A DNA stretch of 64,000 nt from Fluviicola sp. GTDB lineage: Bacteria > Bacteroidota > Bacteroidia > Flavobacteriales_D > Crocinitomicaceae. Numbering within the stretch: the first letter of the stretch is position 1; every line of letters begins with the position of its first letter. The stretch covers positions 1 through 64,000 of the forward strand of contig NZ_JBCNJT010000005.1 in assembly GCF_039596395.1 (NCBI RefSeq), given 5' to 3'. Positions 25,130 through 32,457 of the stretch are shown here, in pieces. The translations under genes and the position numbers were made by a program. The notes beneath the pieces are model-generated. The model saw only the letters and a program-made list of their open reading frames with translations, did no database searches and was not told the DNA's origin.

Positions 25130-25891
25130 TTATTCTTTTGTCTCTTCAACTTTAGCAGCTGCTTCTTCTGCAGGAGCCTCATCTTTATCCTTTGTTGAAG
25201 TTGCTTTACGGTCATCCAAACCTTCTTTGATAGATCCGCAAATTGCATCCAGGATGATTGCAATTGATTTTGTAGCATCGTCATTCGCTGGGATAGGGAA
25301 ATCAACCAAACGAGGGTCAGAATTCGTATCTACCATTGCAAATGTAGGGATACCCAAACGTTTTGCTTCAGCCAATGCGATATGCTCTTTCAAGATATCA
25401 ACGATGAAGATCGCTGCCGGTTGACGAGTCATGTCAGCAATTGAACCGAAAGTTTTCTCCAGTTTGTCACGCTGACGAGTTTTGAATAAACGCTCACGCT
25501 TGTTCAAAGTCTCCCATGTACCATCCGTTTTCATTTTGTCGATAGACACCATTTTACGGATAGACTTACGTGTTGTTTGGAAATTTGTCAACATACCACC
25601 AGACCAACGCTCAGTTACGAATGGCATGTTAATCGCTGAAATTTTATCAGTGATAATTTCTTTTGCTTGCTTCTTAGTAGCTACGAAAAGTACTTTTTTA
25701 CCCGACTTAGCAATTTGTTTCATTGCCGCACAAGCTTGATCAAGATGTGCAATTGTCTTATTAAGGTCAATAATGTGGATACCTTTTTTCTCGTCAAAGA
25801 TATACGGCGCCATTGCCGGGTTCCATTTTCTTTTTAAGTGTCCGAAGTGAACACCCGCTTCTAATAAACTATCAAAATTTACTTTAGACAT
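25130..25891 (-). CDS. rpsB: 30S ribosomal protein S2
   Basis: The 253-residue protein matches S2: LLEAGVHFGHLKRKWNPAMAPYIF near residue 10, VLFVATKKQAKEII near 69 and RWSGGMLTNFQTT near 92. The later blocks are PAAIFIVDILKEHIALAEAKRLGIPTFAMVDTNSDP and the nucleotide-like PANDDATKSIAIIL. The tail is acidic and Ala/Glu-rich. It precedes tsf. The 128 bases between it and rpsI hold no recognisable promoter, so it is probably read from the rplM promoter. Confidence 0.97.
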   Translation of the reverse strand: MSKVNFDSLLEAGVHFGHLKRKWNPAMAPYIFDEKKGIHIIDLNKTIAHLDQACAAMKQIAKSGKKVLFVATKKQAKEIITDKISAINMPFVTERWSGGMLTNFQTTRKSIRKMVSIDKMKTDGTWETLNKRERLFKTRQRDKLEKTFGSIADMTRQPAAIFIVDILKEHIALAEAKRLGIPTFAMVDTNSDPRLVDFPIPANDDATKSIAIILDAICGSIKEGLDDRKATSTKDKDEAPAEEAAAKVEETKE

Positions 25892-26019
25892 ACTTTTTTT
25901 TTTAATTGTTTACGTTCCTTAGTAATCAGCTAAACAAAGGGTTCAGGCTTAACCTGGAGGTTACTTTGTGCTTGGATACTAAACAACCCTCCCGCCAAAG
26001 CAGGAAAATAAAATTCAAA

Positions 26020-26406
26020 TTAACGTTTAGAGAACTGGAATTTCTTACGTGCTTTCGGCTGTCCTGGTTTCTTACGCTCAACCATTCTAGGGTCACGTGT
26101 CATTAAACCTTCTGCTTTCAACAATGTTTTGAAATCTCCTGATACCTCTACCAAAGCGCGTGAAATACCCAAACGGATAGCTTCTGCTTGTCCGTTGATT
26201 CCTCCTCCTGCTACGTTTACTTTAATGTCATACTGACCTAAAGTATCAGTCAAGTTGAACGGCTGCTCAACTTTCCCCTGCAAAATAGCTACCGGAAAGA
26301 ACTCCTTGTAATCACGTTTATTAATTGTCATCTTGCCCGTACCTTTCATCAAGTATACACGAGCAACTGAAGTTTTTCTTCTTCCTAATGCGTTTACTAC
26401 TTCCAT
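26020..26406 (-). CDS. rpsI: 30S ribosomal protein S9
   Basis: The 128-residue S9 protein starts [13 protein letters not shown], has the [19 protein letters not shown] block near residue 65, and ends with the basic RKKFQFSKR tail that reaches the ribosomal P site. It lies five bases after rplM, the usual rplM-rpsI pair. Confidence 0.97.
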   Translation of the reverse strand: MEVVNALGRRKTSVARVYLMKGTGKMTINKRDYKEFFPVAILQGKVEQPFNLTDTLGQYDIKVNVAGGGINGQAEAIRLGISRALVEVSGDFKTLLKAEGLMTRDPRMVERKKPGQPKARKKFQFSKR

Positions 26407-26411
26407 ATCCG

Positions 26412-26867
26412 TTATTTATTAGCTTTTAAGTTAATAGCCTCAGGGTTTTGAGCCTCATGCTTGTGCTCTGCACCAGCATAAACTTTTACATTTCTGTAAA
26501 GCTGACGACCCAAAGTATTCTTTGGCAACATCCCTTTAATCGCTTTTTCGATTACACGTTCAGGGCTGCGTTGCAATAACTCTTGCGCAGTCAATGAACG
26601 TTGTCCTCCTGGATATCCAGTGTATCGAACGTACTCTTTGTTCTCCAATTTTGTTCCGGAGAACGACACTTTTGCTGCATTGATAACAATCACGTTATCT
26701 CCACAGTCAGCGTGCGGTGTGAAGTTTGGCTTGTGTTTTCCACGTACTAACTTCGCTACCTCACTTGCCAAACGACCAACTGTGTGGCCTTCAGCATCTA
26801 CCAACAACCACTTCTTATCAGCGGTTTCCTTGTTAGCAGAAACAGTTTTGTAACTTAAAGTATTCAC
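26412..26867 (-). CDS. rplM: 50S ribosomal protein L13
   Basis: The 151-residue L13 protein carries [45 protein letters not shown] near the N-terminus and [31 protein letters not shown] near the C-terminus. It is the first gene of the leftward rplM-rpsI-rpsB-tsf set and has a good promoter at 26920-26950. Confidence 0.97.
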   Translation of the reverse strand: MNTLSYKTVSANKETADKKWLLVDAEGHTVGRLASEVAKLVRGKHKPNFTPHADCGDNVIVINAAKVSFSGTKLENKEYVRYTGYPGGQRSLTAQELLQRSPERVIEKAIKGMLPKNTLGRQLYRNVKVYAGAEHKHEAQNPEAINLKANK

Positions 26868-27186
26868 TAACCTTAATTTTTAAATAAGACAATATCCCCA
26901 AAATCCACTTTGAGGGGTGCAAAGATAGAAACTCTATTTTTTATTAACAAGGGAATTGTAAATAAATCTGTAGTAAATGCGTTTGAAGAAAGCCTGAACC
27001 AACGTTTTACAGACAGATTTATCTTTATTACATACAGAATTAGATAAAACTGCAGATCGCTCCTTTTCCGGACCGGATTGCAAATTTCCGAAAAAAATTT
27101 CGCCCGCATGCAACCCTTTCCTTTTTTGTTTTGTATTCCCTTCGAAACACATTAGCGCCGGCGCATTGCAATGAACTAAACAAAAA
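26868..27186. other. 319-base divergent intergenic region
   Basis: The region holds the rplM promoter at its left side. To the right, before the T9SS cargo gene at 27187, I see only AT-rich sequence and a T-rich tract near 27120. No TAnnTTTG box faces right. No RNA gene is visible. Confidence 0.5.
26920..26950 (-). promoter_or_regulatory. Promoter of the rplM-rpsI ribosomal operon
   Basis: On the minus strand TATCTTTG (26927-26920) is preceded at 20 bases by TTG (26950-26948), a full Bacteroidota-type promoter. The expected leader of about 45 bases contains CCCC and GGGG blocks that could pair; a role in L13 feedback is only a suggestion. Confidence 0.7.
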
Positions 27187-27840
27187 ATGAACACAATGAA
27201 AAATATCCGATTAAAGCAATTTTTAATTGCAGGTTTACTATTCTTGTCCGGTCACACCTTTGCACAGCAACTTCCGGGCATTGACAGCTTAAAACTAATC
27301 CCCGCAAATCCAACTTCAAACGACGCATTGAAAGTAGTCTGCCACACTATTTTCCCTTATGGTGGTTGTCAGTTAAACAGTATACACGCAGAGCAGCAGG
27401 GAAACGACATTTTTCTGTCGCTGGATTATACCATCGGGATGATCACTTATATCTGCGACCGTAAGGATACGATCCCTATTGATAACCCGGGAGCGGGAGA
27501 TTTCCGGTTGCTGGTATCTATTACTACAAATGGGCAGGCAACCGTTCACGATACAGATACCCTGGAATTCCACATCGATCCTTTCCTTGGAATTCAGGAA
27601 TTTACTTCCGGTGGCTTCGACGTTTATCCCAATCCATTCCACCATGAGCTTACGTTCAAAACAACCTTCCCTGTCGGAAAAATGGAACTGCATGCCATGA
27701 CAGGGAAGCTGGTTTATTCCGGGGAACAGTTACCTGAAAACCCGCCTATTGATCTGTCTTACCTGGAACAGGGAATTTACATGGTCACTTTAACAGACCC
27801 GGACGGAAATGCCTTTACCCGGCGAATTGTTAAACAATAA
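27187..27840 (+). CDS. Small secreted protein with T9SS sorting domain
   Basis: The 217-residue protein has a signal peptide (KQFLIAGLLFLSGHTFAQ), a mature domain of about 110 residues with two cysteines (VVCHTIFPYGGCQLNS), and a C-terminal T9SS domain starting FDVYPNPFHHELTFKT and ending FTRRIVKQ. The first Met is used here, but Met at residue 4 is equally possible. Transport through T9SS and attachment to the surface is predicted. The cargo domain is not recognised. Confidence 0.8.
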   Translation: MNTMKNIRLKQFLIAGLLFLSGHTFAQQLPGIDSLKLIPANPTSNDALKVVCHTIFPYGGCQLNSIHAEQQGNDIFLSLDYTIGMITYICDRKDTIPIDNPGAGDFRLLVSITTNGQATVHDTDTLEFHIDPFLGIQEFTSGGFDVYPNPFHHELTFKTTFPVGKMELHAMTGKLVYSGEQLPENPPIDLSYLEQGIYMVTLTDPDGNAFTRRIVKQ

Positions 27841-27865
27841 GTTGCTATCAATAATCTTTAGACAC

Positions 27866-28300
27866 ATGAAAACACTTGTTCACAGCGCGTTCCTTTTGCT
27901 TTTGACGTTCACGTTTACGGCATGTCAAAAAGAAACAAGACCAACAACCACAAGCAGCACCCCAAAAAGCACCATTGACGGAAAATGGTACCTGATGCGT
28001 ATTCATGGCGGAATCAGCGGGGCCAACGAAACACATGCAGCCGGTGATATTTCCTGGAGTTTCAATACATCAACCGGCACGTTGACTGTTAACAATACGG
28101 TTGGTAATTCCACCTATTATTACTTACCTTCGGGAACATATCCTTTTCAGCAAATTTCGAACGCTAACGGAAACTACTTAGTAATCGATGCCAATGAGTT
28201 GGGACAGTTTGTATTCTCCGGGAATCAATTACTGATTGATGAAAACAAAAAGTCGACCGGTGAAGGTGCCTGCGGATTTTACTTAACGCTTCAGCGCTAG
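27866..28300 (+). CDS. Small lipoprotein, lipocalin-like
   Basis: The 144-residue protein has a lipoprotein signal (LLLLTFTFTACQK, lipid Cys near 19) followed by a Thr/Ser-rich linker. A beta-rich domain then opens with IDGKWYLMRIHGG, the GxW start common to lipocalin-like domains. The start at ATG 27866 gives a proper signal sequence; the longer frame does not. It lies 25 bases after the T9SS gene and 28 bases before the sigma-factor gene, so it may share their transcript. Role unknown. Confidence 0.75.
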   Translation: MKTLVHSAFLLLLTFTFTACQKETRPTTTSSTPKSTIDGKWYLMRIHGGISGANETHAAGDISWSFNTSTGTLTVNNTVGNSTYYYLPSGTYPFQQISNANGNYLVIDANELGQFVFSGNQLLIDENKKSTGEGACGFYLTLQR

Positions 28301-28328
28301 AAATATCTAAAATGGTGTAATAAAACAG

Positions 28329-28868
28329 ATGGAGGAACACATAGAAGCATTCATCAAGGGCGATAAAAAAGCTTTTGACCGGGTATACGAAAAGTATGCC
28401 CCTTCTATGCTTGGTGTCTGTATGCGTTACTCCAATTGCCGGGATGATGCGCAGGATATTCTCCAGGAAGCGTTTATCAAAGTGTACGAGAACTGCGGAA
28501 AGGCCAACCCGGAATTACCGCTAGGCCCGTGGATAAAAACCATTACTATCCGCACAGCGATTAATTTATTAAAACGACAGCGAAAATTGGTTTTGAAAGA
28601 AGATGAGAACTTCTTCGAATCAACTGTTGAAATTTATGACACCGAAAACAGCAGCGAGAACAAACAACTGGAATTATTAAGGCTGTTAAACGCTATGCCG
28701 GCAGGCTACCGTACTATCTTCAACTTGTTTGTCATGGACAACCTGACTCACAAAGAAATTGCGGAATACCTGGAAATATCCGAAGGAACTTCCAAATCAC
28801 AATTAACAAGAGCACGTGATTGGCTTAAAAATAACCTGGAAAAAAAAAGAAACGATGAAAGAGCCTGA
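28329..28868 (+). CDS. ECF RNA polymerase sigma factor
   Basis: The 179-residue protein has sigma region 2 at about 10-75 (FDRVYEKYAPSMLGVCMRYSNCRDDAQDILQEAFIKVYEN). Sigma region 4 lies at about 115-170 (YRTIFNLFVMDNLTHKEIAEYLEISEGTSKSQLTRARDWLKNNL). The downstream membrane-protein gene overlaps its last 14 bases, so the two are translationally coupled. The regulon is not visible. Confidence 0.93.
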   Translation: MEEHIEAFIKGDKKAFDRVYEKYAPSMLGVCMRYSNCRDDAQDILQEAFIKVYENCGKANPELPLGPWIKTITIRTAINLLKRQRKLVLKEDENFFESTVEIYDTENSSENKQLELLRLLNAMPAGYRTIFNLFVMDNLTHKEIAEYLEISEGTSKSQLTRARDWLKNNLEKKRNDERA

Positions 28869-30189
28869 TGAAATAGACCTGTTGTTTCAAGATGAATTGG
28901 ACGGATTGACATTCACTCCCGACACCTACGTGAAGGAGAATATCGATCATGCGATCGCTTCCAAAAAGAAGCGCCGGAGATTCCTGTTCATTCTTTTCCC
29001 GGTTCTTTTCGGATTATCCGCATTGGCCGCAACCTTATCACTTTATCCTTCCGGTAAGAAGATTGAACCAACTAAGCTGCTTACCTCCCAAAACAGACTC
29101 GCTGAACATAAATCTAATGCTGATAGAAAGGCTTCCGGAAAAACTTCCAAATCTTCAGCCTCTAACACTCTCCCGATAACTACCGGGGCTGTTTCTCATT
29201 CTCATTTAATCCAAAGCGATCAGCCGCGGCTGGCTGCTTTGGATTCTCATTCTCATTCTCATTCTACCTCCCCAAACGTTCTTATCACTAAGACCACTTC
29301 CAAACTTATCCTGAAAAGCGAACCTGTTTCAACAGCCGGGAAAACACCTGAACACTTGCTTGAGCAGAACAAACAAGAAATACCTGCAATCACAGATCCG
29401 GTAAAATCAACAGATCGTATACCAGCTGAACAGGAAGTCCTTGCAGCAAACAAACCGGATACCAGTACTGCCACGGTTCCCGATTCTGATTCGTTAGCCA
29501 TTTCAGAAGTACTCAAACGCGCGGGTTCAAACAAAGAAGCGGGAAAATGGTCCTTATCGGTATTGACCTACTGGGAAGGCGAAAAAAGACGGGCTTCCGG
29601 TTTCAGCGATGAGCCGTTTATTGCCTTCAAAAGAGAAAATGCGCAGGTGCATGCTTCTACTTTCTACGGAAAAGTGGAAATCAACCGGCAATTTGCACAG
29701 CGCTGGGAAGTTCTGACAGGAATTGGTTTCCGTTCTTCTGAGATTGTGCAATACGGCAACCTGGAAAGAATAGAAATTCCGATCGACGGGGTAAGTTCGG
29801 GCGTTCCGCAACCGGTTCCCAATTCTCCCGATACGATTCGCTGGTCTGAAAAGCAATCATTCCGGGTAAACTCCATCGTTCTGCCGATTGGTTTCGCGTG
29901 TTCCATTCCAATTGGCAATAAACTGCGAACCCGCCTTTCAGCCGGTGCAGAGTTCGCTTACGGTCATGTTTCAAGCAAGTTCACACATCCGGATTTAAGT
30001 GCTCCGAAATTCCGTCCGTTCGGCTGTTCCGTTTGGCTGCGCCCGGAATTGGTTTATTCCTTCGGTAGAACTGAACTGTTTGGTTTTGGGACGTTCAATC
30101 ATACACTTTCCCAGCAATTGAGATGGAAAATCGATGCACCGAGAAATCCTGCTTTCGGCGTGGGAATCGGATTGCGGATCAGGCTGTAA
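28855..30189 (+). CDS. Membrane-anchored protein with beta-barrel-like C-terminal domain, putative sigma partner
   Basis: I chose ATG 28855 (MKEPDEIDLLFQDELDG), which overlaps the sigma gene by 14 bases. The 444-residue protein has a short acidic cytoplasmic N-terminus with a basic patch (KKKRRR) and one membrane helix near 46-66 (FLFILFPVLFGLSALAATL). A long Ser/Thr/Pro/Lys linker with His-Ser repeats follows. The C-terminal part of about 200 residues has alternating strands (WSLSVLTYWEG, YGKVEINRQF, LRTRLSAGAEFAYGHV), as in small outer-membrane barrels. An anti-sigma role is inferred from position. A barrel behind an inner-membrane anchor is unusual; it may instead be a soluble beta domain. 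Confidence 0.7.
   Translation: MKEPDEIDLLFQDELDGLTFTPDTYVKENIDHAIASKKKRRRFLFILFPVLFGLSALAATLSLYPSGKKIEPTKLLTSQNRLAEHKSNADRKASGKTSKSSASNTLPITTGAVSHSHLIQSDQPRLAALDSHSHSHSTSPNVLITKTTSKLILKSEPVSTAGKTPEHLLEQNKQEIPAITDPVKSTDRIPAEQEVLAANKPDTSTATVPDSDSLAISEVLKRAGSNKEAGKWSLSVLTYWEGEKRRASGFSDEPFIAFKRENAQVHASTFYGKVEINRQFAQRWEVLTGIGFRSSEIVQYGNLERIEIPIDGVSSGVPQPVPNSPDTIRWSEKQSFRVNSIVLPIGFACSIPIGNKLRTRLSAGAEFAYGHVSSKFTHPDLSAPKFRPFGCSVWLRPELVYSFGRTELFGFGTFNHTLSQQLRWKIDAPRNPAFGVGIGLRIRL
29241..29266 (+). repeat. Short tandem repeat encoding His-Ser
   Basis: The hexamer TCTCAT is repeated about four times in the linker of the sigma-partner gene, giving alternating Ser and His residues. A second, shorter run lies near 29193-29206. 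Being six bases long, changes in copy number keep the reading frame. Confidence 0.6.
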
Positions 30190-31275
30190 TCAGAATTGAA
30201 GTGTTAATTGCTTGTTCCGGTCCGGTTCTTCGTCTTCCGTATTCAATTTGGAAAGCGAGATTCCCAGCAAACGAACAGGTTTTTCTACTTCCAGATGATC
30301 CAATAATGATTCTACCAAAGGAAAGAAATCGTTTTTATTCCACATGTATTCTGTAATGGTCTTTGCGCGGGTTTGGGTGGTGAAATCAGCATACTTGACT
30401 TTAATCGAGACACACTTTCCCGCAATGGAACGTTTCTCCATCCTGCGTTCCAGGTCAACAGCAATCTCTTCCAGCTTCTCCCTAATTTTATGTTTGGAAT
30501 AAATTTCCGAAAAATAGGTGTGCTCAACAGCAAAGGATTTCCTGATGCGATCAGGCTTTACCTGACTGCGATGAATTCCACGCACAATGTTGTAAAAATG
30601 AAGTCCTTGTTTCCCAAAATGCTGCGTGAGGAAAGTCATGCTCTTTTTCTTCAGGTCTTTGCCATTCCGCACGCCCAGTTCCTTCATTTTGGCAGCCGTT
30701 ACTTTTCCGATTCCAAAAAACCGCTCAATGGGCAATTTCTCTAAAAAAGCTTCCACTTCATCCGGCCCCACAGTCAACTGACCGTTCGGTTTATTGACAT
30801 CTGAGGCAATTTTGGCCGTAAACTTATTGATCGAAATCCCGGCGCTGGCAGTCAGCCCGACTTCTTTCAGGATGCGATCACGGATTTCCTTTGCCAATAA
30901 AGTTGCCGACGGAAGGCCTTTTTTATTGGCTGTCACGTCCAAAAAAGCTTCATCCAGGGAAAGTGGCTCTACCAAATCCGTGTACTCGTGAAAAATAGCT
31001 CTGATTTGCGCAGAAATTTCCTGGTAACGCTCAAAACGGGGGCGCACAAAAATCAGGTCCGGACATAAACGTGCCGCCGTGGAACTTGGCATCGCTGATT
31101 TCACTCCGAATTTCCTGGCTTCATAACTTGCCGCTGCAACCACACCACGCAATTTGCTTCCGCCAACAGCAATCGGCTTACCTTTCAGTTCCGGGTTGTC
31201 CATTTGTTCCACAGAAGCATAGAACGCATCCATATCGATGTGAATGATTTTCCGTTCTTCTGCCTGGTTTTCCAT
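30190..31275 (-). CDS. dinB: DNA polymerase IV
   Basis: This is a Y-family translesion polymerase. The 361-residue protein has the catalytic IIHIDMDAFYASVEQ near residue 10 and the LSLDEAFLDVT block near 107 with the second acidic pair. The little-finger domain and a C-terminal clamp-binding QLTLQF follow. I moved the start to ATG 31275 because a TAACTTTG promoter box at 31307-31300 covers the longer start at 31302. Its stop abuts the stop of the convergent barrel-like gene with no intervening base. A LexA box is not evident. Confidence 0.95.
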   Translation of the reverse strand: MENQAEERKIIHIDMDAFYASVEQMDNPELKGKPIAVGGSKLRGVVAAASYEARKFGVKSAMPSSTAARLCPDLIFVRPRFERYQEISAQIRAIFHEYTDLVEPLSLDEAFLDVTANKKGLPSATLLAKEIRDRILKEVGLTASAGISINKFTAKIASDVNKPNGQLTVGPDEVEAFLEKLPIERFFGIGKVTAAKMKELGVRNGKDLKKKSMTFLTQHFGKQGLHFYNIVRGIHRSQVKPDRIRKSFAVEHTYFSEIYSKHKIREKLEEIAVDLERRMEKRSIAGKCVSIKVKYADFTTQTRAKTITEYMWNKNDFFPLVESLLDHLEVEKPVRLLGISLSKLNTEDEEPDRNKQLTLQF

Positions 31276-31299
31276 GATTTCGTTCTCCTTACAAGAATA

Positions 31300-31307
31300 C
31301 AAAGTTA
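31300..31307 (-). promoter_or_regulatory. -7 box for dinB
   Basis: TAACTTTG on the minus strand matches TAnnTTTG and lies 25 bases upstream of ATG 31275. It decides against the longer dinB start. Confidence 0.5.
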
Positions 31308-31336
31308 CGCATCATTCAGCGGAAGAAAAATAATCC

Positions 31337-31344
31337 TACATTTG
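31337..31344 (+). promoter_or_regulatory. -7 box for the DUF2891 gene
   Basis: TACATTTG on the plus strand lies 17 bases upstream of ATG 31361. Together with the dinB box at 31300-31307 it forms a divergent promoter pair about 30 bases apart. Confidence 0.5.
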
Positions 31345-31360
31345 AAAGAAATCGCAACTG

Positions 31361-32404
31361 ATGAAGTTTTTGACCGTAACATTCCTTTTCCTTGCAACAC
31401 TTGCTTCCGCGCAGGAAATTTCACTGACAGAAGCAAAAAGATTGCTGAGCCTTCCCATGAAATGTATTCAAAAAGAATATCCGAACAAATTGGGACAGGT
31501 TTTGAATGAAAGAGGAGATTTGAAATCGCCCGCCGAGCTTCATCCTTCATTCTACGGTTGTTTCGACTGGCACTCTTCCGTTCACGGCCATTGGCTCATG
31601 GTAAAAATACTCAGCAAATACCCCGAACTGGCAACCGATTCGGTATTGCTGCTGCTGCGGACCAATCTCAGCAAAGCTAATATCCAAAAGGAAATCGAAT
31701 CTTTCGGTGTAAAGAATAACGGATCTTTTGAACGCACTTACGGCTGGAACTGGCTGTTGAAATTGCAATTGGAACTCGAAAACTGGGAGCATCCGGCGGG
31801 AAAAGAACTGAGCGCAAACCTGGAGCCCTTATCCGATCTGTTTTGCAAAAAGTACATCGACTTTCTGCCGAAACTGAATTATGCCATTCGTTCCGGAGAT
31901 CACATCAATACAGCTTTCGGGCTGACTTTCGCTTACGATTACGCACTGGCACATTCGAACGATTCCCTGAAAAATGTCATTGAAAAACGCGCGCGGGATT
32001 TCTATTTCAACGATAAAAATTATCCGCTCCATTTGGAGCCAAGCGGTTACGATTTCCTTTCGGGAGGTTTTGAAGAAATAGACATCATGCGAAGAATCCT
32101 GTCCAAAGACGAGTTTAAAAAGTGGCTGAAACAGTTCGCCCCTCAATTATTCAGCAAGAAATTCGCACTTGAACCCGGAAAGGTTTCCGATCGTTCGGAC
32201 GGCCACCTGGTACATCTGGACGGATTGAATTTCAGCAGAGCCTGGTGTTTATACGGAATTACGAAAACATTACCGGAATTGAAGCATTTGAATGCCATTG
32301 CGGATCAGCACATCCGGACATCCCTTCCGAACATTGTAGACGGGGATTACATGGGCGAACACTGGTTGGCGAGTTTTGCTTTGCTGGCTTTGCTTTCTAA
32401 GTAA
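31361..32404 (+). CDS. Exported DUF2891 protein
   Basis: The 347-residue protein has a signal peptide (MKFLTVTFLFLATLASAQ). The DUF2891 pattern includes CIQKEYPNKLGQ near residue 35, HPSFYGCFDWHSSVHGHWLMVK near 64, ERTYGWNWLLKLQLEL near 126, EPSGYDFLSGGFEE near 231 and GEHWLASFALLALL at the end. The family is widespread but its activity is unknown; the many conserved His/Trp/Glu residues and helical repeats recall glycoside-processing alpha/alpha barrels, which is only an analogy. It is probably periplasmic. A strong terminator follows directly. Confidence 0.85.
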   Translation: MKFLTVTFLFLATLASAQEISLTEAKRLLSLPMKCIQKEYPNKLGQVLNERGDLKSPAELHPSFYGCFDWHSSVHGHWLMVKILSKYPELATDSVLLLLRTNLSKANIQKEIESFGVKNNGSFERTYGWNWLLKLQLELENWEHPAGKELSANLEPLSDLFCKKYIDFLPKLNYAIRSGDHINTAFGLTFAYDYALAHSNDSLKNVIEKRARDFYFNDKNYPLHLEPSGYDFLSGGFEEIDIMRRILSKDEFKKWLKQFAPQLFSKKFALEPGKVSDRSDGHLVHLDGLNFSRAWCLYGITKTLPELKHLNAIADQHIRTSLPNIVDGDYMGEHWLASFALLALLSK

Positions 32405-32444
32405 ATAAGCAGGGACGCGATTAATCCCGTCCCTGCTTATTTGT
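32403..32444. terminator. Strong bidirectional terminator between convergent genes
   Basis: AAATAAGCAGGGACG (32403-32417) pairs with CGTCCCTGCTTATTT (32428-32442) over 15 perfect base pairs with a 10-base loop. It includes the DUF2891 stop codon and ends 14 bases from the stop of the leftward LRR gene. Confidence 0.9.
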
Positions 32445-32457
32445 TCTATTTCTATTC

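Noticed and set aside
25905-26019. A ribosomal-protein leader element between rpsI and rpsB.
   Set aside because: I could not see a stable conserved structure in these bases, so no element is called.
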